A stretch of DNA of 64,000 nt from Blasia pusilla (taxonomy: Eukaryota > Marchantiophyta > Marchantiopsida > Blasiales): positions 5,208,001 through 5,272,000 of the forward strand of contig CM114275.1 in the NCBI GenBank assembly GCA_050084515.1, read 5' to 3'. This document shows positions 1 to 11,099 of the stretch, in pieces (the stretch's first letter is position 1; each line of letters starts with the position of its first letter). The notes under the pieces were generated by a model. It saw only the letters and a list, made by a program, of their open reading frames with translations, searched no databases and was not told where the DNA came from. The position numbers were made by a program, and so were the translations under genes.

Positions 1-236
1 GTTGAAGTGCCATTCACGTGGAAAATATTCACATCAATCATTCCTACTTGCAAATGCATTCAGTGGCATTCCTGGGAATGGTGCACAAAACTTCCACATA
101 ACCTTGAAGAAATTACCACAAGATAATATTCATCGCTAAGGAGCTTACATTTCTAAAGTCTACCCTATCTTCGCAAAGCCGCGGATTGGCTATTAAAAAT
201 CACGATACTGTTTGTTCTATTTGAACTGAGTGATAC

Positions 237-3200
237 CTGTGAGGATACACCTCTTTTGCCACAAGCTTGCAGATGTTGCAATGTCATGTCCATCATGAGA
301 TCCATCTTATCTGCCATTTCATCCAAGGTAGGAACTTGACCTTTTGTAGGCCGACCCATGAGTCCATAATGAAGCTTTGCCTGAGAGTTGCAGAGAACAG
401 GTGAACTGAGTTTACTATTTCTCTTTCTGTTCAAGAATTACCTGCAAATTAAGCCCAACCTCTCCAATACGCCCAGTAATCAAATCAAGGCACATTCCTC
501 ACCTCGATTCCAGGGCCAGCTGGATCACCATGATCATTCTCATCAGCCTCTCTTTCTTCAGTTTCCTCTTCAAGATCCATGTGGAACATGTACACCTTGC
601 CAGTCTCCTCCTCAGTTAAGATGTCCTCCCATCGTATCTCCACCTTTCATTCAAATCAGAAGAGAGTTAGTGCCACCATGGAGATCTTTCTACTTCTGAG
701 GAAATAAGTCGTTCACACCCATTTAAGACCAACAGAACAATAAGGCTGCAGTTTAGAGCATGTGTGAACATTTTGGAACAAAGCAACCACAAATGCACAG
801 CCATTAACAATGTAATTTTTGCAGTACAACCTGTAGCAACAGCCGCGAGTACTCACATCAATCTGAATCAGTTGATCAACAACTGCTGGAAGCATTTGAC
901 TTGACACATATTGTCCCCGCCCGCTCTCCAACCGTAGCATGTTTTCCAGATACAGGACATTCCACTGGCATCATACAAACACATTGTCATGCGACAAACT
1001 GGTTGGAACAATCTGGTAACAAGAGAATCTATAAGCCAAACACATTTTTCAAATTTCCACCGACCTCTTTAGGAGCAGATCTGTGTGGAATTCTTTGAAT
1101 CACAATTGGCTGCATTCTTAATGCCGATGTAGGAACAAGATCTGCAAGTTGTCTAATTGCTGCATGCAACCGACCCAAAACATCTTCCTTTTTGGCCATG
1201 TGATCAGATTGTTGTGCACGGATCTTATCAATGGACAGCCATCCACCCATGAGTCCGGTTCTGCTGTAAGTGTCTAAGAATTGGGGAAGGCCACAAGATG
1301 GAGGCAAAAAGTTGCGCACCAGCATATCCAGGCATTGGCCCACACATCCACCATTTGCAGTTGCCTGTAGTGTCAAATGCAGAAAAGTCAATATTCTGGA
1401 ACCAAATCCTGCTGCATTTCAATCATATAGATAATCCAGACATTCCACTATGGAAAAATACTGCAACACTCCTCTCCAAAAAAATACCCACCAAATTGAC
1501 GACAAACTCCAGTAATGCATCTGCGACACCAGGGCCATACGTCCAAACACTCATACCAAGCACCTGGAAGGTTTTGCAGTTAACAACCCATCAGTGCAGG
1601 TCTCAAGAAAAACTCTGTACAGACACAATCACAAGCCTTTCGACAAATCAAGGTCCTCAATTTGGTTCTCCATCTCCAACAGCCTTGCAAATCTATGCCG
1701 CATCCTTGCCACAATTATATGCAATGCACTCAGTCCAGAAATCTTATTCTGTGCTGATCAAGAAAAAAGCATGAGACTTACGTGGACAAGAAGTGCTTGA
1801 TGGAAATGATCACTAATGAAAGAGACACTCTGAGAAAGAGCCCTCAGACGAAGCTGCAAAATTGCATTAAAAAGTTATCAGCTGCATCCCTAGGCAAGTT
1901 CAATACAGCTCAGGATAGTCCGGAGGCAGTTGCAAGATGTGAAAAGTCTTGCTGACATAAGCATTCAAGTCATCAAGTCCATACAGCTTCTTACGAAACC
2001 ATGCCAACCTGCAATGCAGACACACTAGTAGGATCGTCAAGTCGCACATTCCTCAGATCTGCCAGCAGCTTGGTGAAGTGCCCTGCATCGCCCTGCACAT
2101 GGGATTAGGACATACTATCTGCATTAGCTGAGGAAAAAGGGCCAGTCTTCCGTGTCCATATCTCCAACCCTTAACACTACTCCAGTGAAAGAAAAAACAG
2201 AAATACAACATATTCCACTCAAAAATCCTTGCAGTCCCAAGACATCTGAGAGCAAAGAGCACTCTGCTCCCTTGGTACTACAGCATACTCGCGGATCCAT
2301 AGAACAATGTTAAAAATAGCCAGTTAGACCATCTTTCCAAACATCCATATGGGACAGTAGACACTGTGACGTCCTTGGAATAACAAGCAGGCTTTCCCTA
2401 GAATCACAAGACTTTCTTTCCAAAATCATCACATCCACTGAGAGACCTCATAGCCCTTTGTGCGTTTCCTTACTTTCCTGCTCCTCAGCTTCATCCCACA
2501 GGTTTAAATTTCATAACATGCTTTGTACTCCTTTCATCCCACTAGCCTGTTAATTTTCAGAAGAAATTTAAATTTCATCATTCTCTTCATACTACTCAAC
2601 GCAACCCCCCATAGATCTATGATACAGATATAGACACAACTAAACTCATAAGATCACCTCAAACCTCATCCTTTCTCTCACCCTAGGGACAAAACCTCTC
2701 TATTAAACCCCCTTCCCCTGATACCCTGGTGTAGTCTCCAAATGTACCCGACTCATTACATACATACTGCTTCCATGTGCATATGGCGCTCACCCTGAAG
2801 AGCTTTCCGCAACTCCAATGATTTCTATCAAGTTCAATAAAGAGATCCTCTAGGTCATTGAACCTCGATGGGAAGGGCAGAGCCAAATTCTGGTGGTCAC
2901 TATCGGGCAAACTATGGAAGAAAAGCTCCGATCAGTATGGCAACACAGTCAACTGTGCATTACGGATAGATGAGAAACTGCTTGGTGTGCGACACATGCG
3001 GGTCTCTATTCCGCCATGTTGTGAGGTAGGATTCTGAACCCTGGATTTACATTCGTCTGCAGAATTCGTAGTAATTGCTGACTAGCAGCGCAAACGCTCT
3101 AGTATTATGGGGTTTTGGAGGGTCATTGAAACGATGGATCGTTGGCTGTTCGTGTTTGGCCGCTACTTGGAATTAGAGCTGAAGCGAAATTATTTTCAAG

Positions 3201-3702
3201 TTCCCTTTCCTCTCTGCCTAATACGACTGTCCAAACCAAAGCATCCGTCAGTGCACTCAGTTCATGTGAGGACTAAACCTCTCTACTGCTGGGTTCCAGA
3301 GTAGCCACAAACGTACGCGGAGCTTAAGCAGTGCGTAAACAAAAGTGCGGTGATTCCATGGACTTCCACAACCCCATGACAGCTACAACACAAATCATCA
3401 CAAGATAATCCGCAGGTGAAATCGTTCACCTCCGCACACTAAACACAATCCATCAAAAACCCGTAAAACCCAGGGGGATGATCCGGTGATTTCTTCGTGC
3501 CGTACATATCATTGCTCATCAAGAAGCATCTTGAGCAAAATCTAATCCTCTCATGAATTCGGTTCTCAACTCTCACATGCAGGTCTCTTACCTGGGTGAC
3601 AGAGGAAAGCGCACGCACGATCCAAGATCTCGCTATAGCCAGTAAGTCATCATCGCTTAAGCCTTCCACCGCCGCAGCGTCATCTGTTACTTCCCTTCCC
3701 AT
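237..3702 (-). CDS. RRN3: RRN3/TIF-IA, RNA polymerase I initiation factor (partial, 8 exons)
   Basis: RRN3 bridges RNA polymerase I to the rDNA promoter factor in the nucleolus. Exons, read on the minus strand: 3702-3592, 2092-2009, 1853-1782, 1563-1492, 1364-1065, 964-857, 643-503 and 380-237. Every junction is GT..AG and phase 0, giving 344 residues in one frame. Family landmarks are VLGMSVWTYGPGVADALLE (exon 4), GQCLDMLVRNFLPP and RLHAAIRQLADLVPTS (exon 5), LENMLRLESG and MLPAVVDQLIQID (exon 6), VEIRWEDIL followed by an acidic stretch (exon 7), and TLDEMADKMDLMMDMTLQHL (exon 8). These match plant RRN3 proteins as I know them. The start ATG at 3702 has a G at +4 and a G at -3. The remaining half of the protein should lie left of base 1. 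No following exon is visible in bases 1-236. Introns are about 85-210 bp except intron 1 (1.5 kb). No damage is seen, so this is the one convincing intact host protein gene. Confidence 0.93.
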
Positions 3703-4200
3703 CGCCGCTCCCTTCTCCCTTCCAGAACGACGCCGAAAGCCCTTACCACACTCCGAGACACAGCCCTTCCTAGGCCTCTACAATTTTAAGGACCTTCTAG
3801 ATTGCACTACCTTAACAAAGATCGCGCTGGTCTTCCCTCAGCTGCGAAAAAATTCCCTCATGACCAGTGTACCCTTTATTCGCACAGCTCCGCTTCAATT
3901 TCATCTAGCTTCTCCCCCCATCCGCCCCTGATCCTCTGGTTCTCCGGAGCCGCGCTTTGCGTGGATTTTCACACGCTGCGCCAAATTTTTCAGGACCGCT
4001 CCATCCCAGCTCAAATTTTTGCGCAGAGACACTGAACGCTCCAACCCGGCGCCACGAAATGCAACGATCACTCTCGATGGGGTGCGGCTGGCGGCTTCGC
4101 CTCTGCTCTCACATCGCATCTCTCGCTCTCTCTCTCACATACACACACAAGATCGCGGCGTTGCGCTGATCGATCCAACCCTTGATTTCTCCGCAGTTGA
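3703..4200 (-). promoter_or_regulatory. RRN3 5' UTR and promoter region
   Basis: This is the sequence immediately upstream of the RRN3 start codon. It is GC-richer than the flanks, as expected for a 5' UTR and core promoter of a housekeeping gene. A CT/CA microsatellite lies at about 4124-4150; pyrimidine-rich stretches of this kind are common near plant transcription starts. I see no clear TATA box. The short ORFs on both strands resemble nothing and overlap each other, so I do not call genes here. Confidence 0.45.
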
Positions 4201-4240
4201 ATGAAAGCTTGTCATACCTTCCTTCTACGCAGTTGGCTCA

Positions 4241-4345
4241 CTTACCGTGTCAGATTTCTACATAAATACTACCTCCTACAATCTTACCGTGTCGTATTTC
4301 GATATAAATACCCTCTATGAAGCTACCGTATCATATTTCTAAGCA
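4241..4345. repeat. degenerate tandem repeat, about 40-bp unit, ~2.5 copies
   Basis: Three successive copies of a motif of the form YTACCGTRTCRTATTTC start at about 4241, 4283 and 4322. The first two are each followed by a TAAATACY segment. Spacing is 42 then 39 bp. The unit carries a TATAAATA-like string, but no gene starts nearby. The function is unknown. Confidence 0.6.
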
Positions 4346-5706
4346 CTTCCATTATTTCTTTGCCACTTTTTTTCATAAAAGGTTCCTAGGTGAGGGTTCA
4401 CCTAGGCCCATGCTAAACCATAGTCCCTTTAATTCTTCATCCGTAGAGTGTGGCCTCACAACTTTTTTTAGCTCCCCATTTATCAATGGGGCGACAAGAA
4501 AATATTTCGATAGCAAGGATAGGATGCACTAGTTCTCTTTTGTGCACACCTTGTGTTTCGCTTTTCCTTGACGGTTTGAATGATTACATGTGTTTTCTTA
4601 AGCGATTCAAATGATGCAACAACATGTGGTAAGGTGTTGTTACGGATGGACTTACTTATTTCTTATGTTTAGATGGCAAGTGGATTATGTTTACTAGAAG
4701 GGATATTTGTGTGGTTTGCAGTTTGTTTCATATCATATCTCCAATTATTTGTATTTGTTGTTGTTAGTTGCAATGCTCAGTCTATGAACTTTGCAAGTTA
4801 TTAGTGAAGCACACCCGCAAATCTCAATGTGAGTTTCTTGCGAGTCTTTTGTGTCTCGGGGATCTCCTAAATGCGGGAGACTCACAAAGTGTGGAACAGT
4901 CACAAACTGGAGTCGACTCACAAATAGTTGGTACGAGTGGAATCACATATGTACGCTCGTAAACTATTCTCAAAACATGAAGAAATGACTCACAAAATGA
5001 TGAAAGTACACCTTTTATCCCTAATAGTATATTCAAAAAGCCTTGTCTATTTTATTTTATTTTCGTAGATGGCGAATTGGTATAGGGGCAATAGCACAAC
5101 TCCAAGGAAAGTAGTGGTCGTGTGGACCATGAAGGCAACATTGAAAATAAAACAGATGCAACACTCACCAGAGAAAGAGAGAATTCCGCTAAAACTTTAG
5201 TTTTCTTTAGGGTTTTGGCAACTAACTCACCCAAGGAGCTACTAAGTGAAGGCACACAACCAATGAGAAACATTGTATGCTCTTGATTTACATGTGTGAG
5301 TGTATTTCTATGTGTGTAAGGATGTACGTTGTGAGGATCAATGGTGTTTATAGTGCATGTGGATGTGAACAATGATGTAGATTGTATAACGCATAAGCAC
5401 AACAAGAACTTAATTCTTATGTAAAATCATGGGCATAAATCCTCTATAAGAAATGATAACTTATATTATATATCCTTTTGAGAGACCTTTATGTCCCTAA
5501 AGTAATTCTCTCAACTTGAATTTCTAAAGTGTGGATGAACTTTAGAAACAAGATAAAAATCCTCATTTCATGTTAAATGCCCAAATACTTCAATTACATA
5601 AAGATATAGGGGAAATGCAACTTTTTTAACGTGATCGTTTATTATGCTCTAATTTCACTTGCACATTATAGCAACTACTTAGTGAAACGGAACCAATTTG
5701 TTATTA
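4346..5706. other. intergenic, nothing recognised
   Basis: This is AT-rich sequence. The longest ORF (minus, 5052-5405, 117 codons) has no recognisable motif and a low-complexity Ser/Leu/Thr composition. The smaller ORFs at 4317-4532 and 4768-4962 also show no known features. I see no RNA gene and no convincing transposon terminus before 5707. Confidence 0.5.
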
Positions 5707-5918
5707 TCTATATAATTAAAAGAGGATGGGTTTGGAGTAAAACGTTCTGAAGTGTTGTCACCTGTCTTGTAAGGGTTCTTATGATGTTGACACATGTCAC
5801 TTCAAGAGAGGGAGTTCAATTAAGGAGTGGCGATTAAATTAATTGAGGAAGGGAAATGAGGACCATAAGCATTTTAAAACTAGAAGATCACTTGTGCATA
5901 GCACGGGTACCAGCTAAC
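5707..5918 (+). mobile_element. mini-Helitron-like element
   Basis: The left end TCTATATAATTAAAAGAG is typical of plant Helitron 5' termini (TC start). The right end has a short hairpin, GTGCATAGCAC, followed by GGGTACCAGCTAAC. A Helitron 3' end should read CTRRT, and here it is CTAAC, one base off. The length (about 212 bp) equals that of the better-preserved copy at 61949-62158. It is non-coding and non-autonomous. Confidence 0.5.
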
Positions 5919-5963
5919 ATACTCTATTAGAAAGATGTCCTATGAGCTTGACACAACATTAAT

Positions 5964-6892
5964 TTTCGTGACCCTCATAATCAAACAAGCGCCAAGCAGA
6001 ACATCGAAACTCTAGCGGGCTCACACTAGGATGGTTTGGGTGTTGGAGTAGTCTCTTGGAAGAGACACAAGAGACACAAGAGATGAGACGCAAACAAGGT
6101 TGAGCATTTCATGTGTTTATGGTCGCGACTAAGAAATCTGAACCAAATATGAACCAAGACTTGAGAGGAGTTGAGTCTAGGAAGAGTGATTGCTAAAGAG
6201 GTAAGAACTGAATTTGGAACGTGACTAGCGTTTGGGATTTTAAATATATTTTGGAACATAAATTTTAGTCCTAAAATTATTTTGGGACAAATGAGATGGA
6301 GTTAGAAAGCATATGCAAATCCACTTCCAACGCACCAAAGATCTCAGCAAATGCACATGCAAAGGCTGAGAAACTTCCCGAAAATGACTACATGGGGAGT
6401 TGGGTTGATGGCCAAAAAAATAGGCCCGAATGTCTCTTTCCTAGAAATAGGTGGAGGGCAAAGAAACCCAAAATTACTATTAAGGGGGAAGGTCTCCAAG
6501 AGTTTTTGGGCCTCGAATCCCACTTTGAGGCGCCTCGAGATGACTCAAGAGCACGGAATGGATCAAGAGTTTTGACGTTGGGATTCAAAACTCGAACCAA
6601 GTCCAATAGAGTGGATTTCGGAGGTCCTTATTGGATTCTGATACGCGACTCATTTAGTTGGGTCTCGGCTAGGATCTCGGTTTGGGGGCTCATGCGAGGT
6701 CCATTGGACAATTGGGACCGTTACGCACACGGACGTCATTTTAGGTGGCTAGACTAATCAGAAAGTTTGTCCCACGTTTCAGAAGACTTGTCCATGTTGG
6801 GAAGTGAGGAACTATGAAGGTTGAGCTTGATGAGGTGCCGAGTTGAGAACTAGGTAGGTTGGAAGGCTGATTGACCCACACCAGACTAATGT
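5964..6892 (+). mobile_element. gypsy (chromovirus-type) LTR fragment, plus orientation
   Basis: The segment begins with a decayed TGTCGTGACCCTCATAA-type LTR start. It then runs colinearly with the reverse complement of the chromovirus LTRs at 41895-42919 and 48854-49852: the GGTCGCGA block, the SACAAGAGACAAR-like repeats, the AGCGTTTGGGA block and the final block ending near ACTAATGTGAG. It stops before the LTR 3' terminus, where it meets the repeat at 6905. No internal region is attached, so it is a truncated solo LTR. Confidence 0.7.
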
Positions 6893-6904
6893 GAGCTTGT
6901 CCCA

Positions 6905-7041
6905 CTTGTCGTGCGCATACATATTGCTGCACAACATATATCGTTGGTCACATCTACATCACACAACACCGATCTTTCCCACATACGGGTCAATCCTCAC
7001 ATGTACAAAAATCAAGTCACATATATACATGGAGATCACAC
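6905..7041 (-). repeat. direct repeat copy 1 flanking the E1 3' LTR
   Basis: This stretch of about 135 bp, from GTGCGCATACATAT to GGAGATCACACAAC, recurs at about 7528-7662 with roughly 85% identity by eye. The two copies bracket the E1 3' LTR in direct orientation. The repeat is much too long to be a target site duplication. Confidence 0.75.
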
Positions 7042-7526
7042 AACAAAAATAAAGAGTAGTAAAAACGGCACACACGGCCTAAAACTCCACTCCTCAATCT
7101 ACATCGGCATATCGAGCCTCGTCCACCCTGCGCTATCAAGGAATCCGGACGCTATCACCCTAGTCCTATCTCACACACATACAAGAGAGGTGCTCCAACA
7201 GCCCAACATGAGAAAGATGGCTTAGGAAAGCCATCTTCCTCTCTTGAATAGGGTTGGAAGAGCCAAAAGGCTCTTCCCCTAACAATAGCCACCCCCTTGG
7301 TAACCTGCGCCCACAGGTTACGAGGGGCGGATGACCTGGTCAACAAGTCACCTGGTTGTGAAAGACCTCAGCATGAAAGTTGATAGAAACGACGTTCGTG
7401 ACACAATGGACCTATCCTCAATCTCATCCGACACCGTGGGACAAAGTTACACTCAAGATAGTCCGCTGGCTCCTACGTCCTATCCACGATAGATCTCGGC
7501 CTATCGGCTACTCAGATGTGATAGTT
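7042..7526 (-). mobile_element. E1 3' LTR
   Basis: This LTR of about 480 bp matches the 5' LTR at 16093-16574 and the E2 LTR at 20192-20647. Termini are worn: in the minus sense the TGTCAC start has become TATCAC and the ACA end has become TGT. It contains the conserved block read as GCCATCTTTCTCATG in minus sense and a TATA-box region. Confidence 0.8.
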
Positions 7527-7527
7527 A

Positions 7528-7664
7528 TCGTGCGCATACATATCACTACACAACATACATCGCAGGTCACATCTACATAACACAATACCGATCTTCCCCA
7601 CACACGGTTCAATCCACACATGTACAAAAATCAACTCATACATATACATGGAGATCACACAACT
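7528..7664 (-). repeat. direct repeat copy 2 and polypurine tract of E1
   Basis: This is the second copy of the repeat described at 6905-7041. Just upstream in element sense lies a purine run, CTAGGGGGGCAG (plus strand, about 7662-7674 as its complement), which is a good polypurine tract. The tract abuts this repeat and not the LTR start. Either the repeat is part of a longer LTR or it is 3' UTR. Confidence 0.6.
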
Positions 7665-7738
7665 GCCCCCCTAGTTGGCAGTTGGATCCTCCTAACCCAG
7701 ATAGAAAATATCACATCTCTCTGACATGACCTACTACC

Positions 7739-7882
7739 CTATACACATCTTGGACACATCCATCATCCGGTGGGAACTACATCAAGAGAGGGGGTCAGAC
7801 ATGACATATGCCACCCTCGAGAATAACCATCACATACCAACATGGTGGTTGCATCCCTCGCAGATGCGCACAACATAAACCT
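7739..7882 (-). pseudogene. PHD finger at the C-terminus of E1 pol
   Basis: The minus-strand reading is LCASARDATTMLVCDG, then SRGWHMSCLTPSLDVVPTG, then a stop, then WMCPRCV and a terminal TAG at 7741-7739. This is the PHD-finger pattern Cys4-His-Cys3, with the characteristic LVCD, GWH, C-L-x-P-x-L and W-x-C-P-x-C landmarks. Two zinc ligands are lost: the first Cys reads Phe and the fourth reads Tyr (TGT to TAT). One in-frame TGA precedes the last Trp. PHD fingers bind histone H3 tails, often reading K4 methylation. The position directly after integrase parallels the chromodomain of chromoviruses, so a targeting role is inferred. The ORF ends one residue after the last Cys, which argues this is the true protein end. 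Confidence 0.85.
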
Positions 7883-8083
7883 CAAGCTTGCAGGTACCAC
7901 TGCCAAGCTCGGATCCACTATCCCATCTATGTTTGGAAGATGACATGGCGCACAATTGCGCACATGATTCTTCCAAACCATACCATCCCGTCCCTCCAAC
8001 ATGAGGACTCCGGTCGGTTATACCTCGCGCACACGTAGGATCGTGCGTCTTACAGTGACATCTTGCGTCATGGGTGCCGCCTG

Positions 8084-9060
8084 CTACAAATACACATAAT
8101 CCCTAGGATGAAACCTCCTAATCCCTGGTCGATAACTTCCTCCATGAATGGTCGCGTACCTCAATGTATCTCTATGCTGAGCAATACCTAAGTTCTCAAA
8201 GGCCATAGGCATAACTCTACGAAAAACCTCCGCCCTTTGAGAACATGGTTGTACCCACACATTTGGATCATCAAGATCTAAAACCTTCGCCATGTCACGT
8301 TGAATGGCTGTAGGTAAATCTGGCTCTCTCCCAAAGAGCAAAAAGTACGGTGAAAATGACGCCAAGGATGCCTGCGGACTAAAGCGATAAACCATAGCCA
8401 ACCATGGCAACTATAGGTCCCACTCCCTCAACTGTCCCCGCTGCCAGCCATACTTGCGCAATCCTCTATTCACCGTCTGTACCACTCTCTCCGCCAACGC
8501 ATCTACCTCACGATGATCTCTGGACGTGGTGCGGTGATCTATTAGCGCCTGATCACACAAGGCTTGAAACTCTCCCCTGAACTCGGTACCCTGGTCAGTC
8601 AACGCCTCCGCCGGTGCACCAAAGTGATTAAGCTCATGATCTAGAAATGCATAAGTTGTTCCCTTCCTTGCCTTGTCCAATAGTGCCACCAACTCTATCC
8701 ACTTGGAGAAATGCTCCACCATGACCAACATGTACCTATGATGACGCCCCGTCAATGGCAAAGGTTCCGCAAAGTCTAAACTCCACTGATAACCTAAACC
8801 CATAATCGGAAAATGATGTAACTGCGGAGTGGGAGCATTGAAGGATGCTCGCACTCTGTCACATACCATACATATGGCCACAAACTGTTGTACCCCAGTA
8901 TGCATGCCGCGCCACCAATATTGAACCTGGAGAAAGTTGTAAGTACGCTTTACTCCAAAATGTCCCAACTCCTCATGGGCATGTTGCACTACACGTGCTC
9001 ACTGGGAAGGATGAGGTACCACTCGTATCCTACCATCTCCTTACCTGCAAAATATGAGTC
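8084..9060 (-). pseudogene. E1 integrase
   Basis: Integrase inserts the cDNA into host DNA in the nucleus. The N-terminal HHCC zinc module is present: HAHEELGHFG, then CMVCDR (first Cys at about 8860). The catalytic triad is visible as D in QWSLDFAE, D in ALTDQGTEF and E in ALAERVVQTVNRG. The frame is open from 8989 to 8411, then a TAG leads into the downstream part (8410-8084) with the conserved PYFLLFGREPDLP block. The region between 8084 and 7880 continues toward the PHD finger and includes DHVRNCAPCHLPN-like sequence (KNHVRNCAPCHLPNIDG here). The element is dead because of stops. The arrangement is that of a non-chromoviral gypsy integrase with an appended domain. Confidence 0.88.
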
Positions 9061-9419
9061 CCCTCCCACCTGAACCTCCTGGCTCGGTGTAGCATCCCAT
9101 CCTGCTCCCTAGCACTCACCGTGCTCGCTATGACGGCAATGCGCAAGAACTCCACAACCTCCACATTGTCATGGATATCACGACCACATGTCGCCTCCTC
9201 ACTGACCTACGGATCCAAAGACTCATCATCCAACCCCACCACTGGAGTCATCACCTATGGCTGATCTACCATAGTCAACCAACAAAGATAGGCAGATGCA
9301 TGCCAACCGGGCACCATCTCCTCATCACTCTCTCCGTGCCATCAAACTCCTATGTCGTCTCTCTGACTCGGACATGGGTTACGACTCAACCCATCCGCAT
9401 CCTGGTTCAGCCGACCTGG

Positions 9420-10690
9420 CCTATGAACCACCTCAAACTCATACTCCTGTAGTAATAGAACCCACATGGCAAGCTTTCCCGTAAGCTTGTCGGACTACAT
9501 GAACCACCTCAACGGCTGATGATCAGTGATAAGTGTGAAAGGGTTGCCGAATAAATAGCACCTGAAATCTGCCACGGCCCACACTGCAGCCAAGCACTCT
9601 CCCTCGTAAGAGTTTTACTTCGCCTCTGCAATGTTGTTTGATTGGCTCGCATAAGTCACAATGAACTCCCTCTCCTCGTCATCCCTCTGAGTAAGCACTG
9701 CTCCTAGACCCAACATGCTCCAATCCGTATGTAACTGGAATGGGCGACCCCTAACCGGTCTCTGTAAAATGGGTGAGGACGTCAACCTATCCTTGAGCTC
9801 CTGAAATGCTCGCTCTTGATTATCTCCCCACAACCAAAGCTGATCAAGTCTCGTTAACAAGATCAAAGACTTTGCGATCGTACTAAAACCCTTCACATAC
9901 CGTCGATAGAAGTTCGCCAGTTTAAGAAATGCTCGGACTCGACTCACATCTATAGGACGTGGAATCTACGCAATAGCCTCTACCTTCATTTGCTGAACGC
10001 CTAACCCACTCAGGTGTATGGTGTGTCCCAAATACTCAATCTGCTCCTGAAAGAATCACCATTTGCCTGGATGTAACTTCAGTCCATGTAACTGCAATTG
10101 CCGAAACACCTCCTCTAGGTGTCGCTCATGCTCCTCAACCGTGGAACTGAAGATAAGAATATCATCTATGTAATATCGTACAAACTCCAAGCCAGCTAGA
10201 ATCCTATCCATCACTCTGTGAATCTCTCCATGCGCGTTCTTCAACCCAAATGGTAAGAACCCCCACTGATACAAGCAATCTCTCCCAAACCGATCTATCC
10301 CCTAAAATTTTGTCTTCTCCCTATCCTTCAACCTGATAGGAAGCTGATGATAGCCAACACGGAGATCTAAAGTAGTGAAGATCTTTGCATGCCCAACCGC
10401 ATCAAAGATCTCCTCAGGAGTAGGCATGGCGTACCGATCTGACCTCGTGTGTCGGTTGATAGGACGGTAATATCCACACATCCACCTATCCGTCCAATTG
10501 CCATACATATCCTTCTTCGCTGGCATGATTGTGGCAGATGCATACTCCCCATGTGATAACTCCACAAGTCTTGCCTCCAACAAGTCCTGACTCCTGCTCT
10601 GAATCAAGGCTCGTTCCATATCAGAATACCTGTAGGGTCAACGAAAGATCGGCGTATCACTAGCCAACTCAATCCGTATCCCGAGACCCT
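9420..10690 (-). pseudogene. E1 reverse transcriptase and RNase H
   Basis: These two enzymes copy genomic RNA into cDNA inside the virus-like particle. RT is recognised from ELSHGEYASATIMPAKK, the TLDLRVGYHQLPI block, GFLPFGLKNAHGEIHRVMDR and the catalytic YYIDDILIFSS (YIDD codons near 10161-10172). RNase H follows at 9947-9420: SRVRAFLKLANFYRRYVKGF, FQLHTDWSMLGLGAVLTQRD and the terminal DHQPLRW-type segment. Frames break near 10300, 10055, 9960 and 9614. The Asp-Asp pair is preserved despite the breaks. Confidence 0.9.
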
Positions 10691-11099
10691 TCAGCCTACC
10701 CAAGTCTCTCATCTTTGAAGGAAAACAACTGACATGCCCTCTCAAAAACCTATGAACTCGCCGTCGCTCTCCTCCTATCAACTTGAGACCTATCACATGC
10801 TCCCAAGTCTCCATCGTGACCTCACTCGGAGAGGACGCAACCTCCGGCTTTGGTTGCTATGTAGCAACCCTAGCCACCTCCAAAAATGACCACTCCACTC
10901 GACCTCCTACACCATGCTCCACATCCGAAAAATGAACATGTGCTACTCTAGCCGCCTTCGCACTCTCTGCTTTCGAACGCGCCCCAGAAGTCCATGGGTG
11001 CCTATCTCTCCTCGTCTCGCCCTTGACCAATGCCTGCATGACTCGTGAGGCGGTGGTCCAACTTCGTGGGCGTGACGGCATGGATGACACTCGCATCGT

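Noticed and set aside
1-236. A ninth RRN3 exon
   Set aside because: Minus-strand translation shows no continuation of the family sequence and no good acceptor; the next exon is probably outside the window.
1298-1774. 158-codon plus-strand ORF
   Set aside because: It is antisense to RRN3 exons 4-5, which have strong family matches and proper splice sites on the minus strand.
5052-5405. 117-codon minus-strand ORF
   Set aside because: No motif, no neighbouring signal and no second copy; not supported as a gene.
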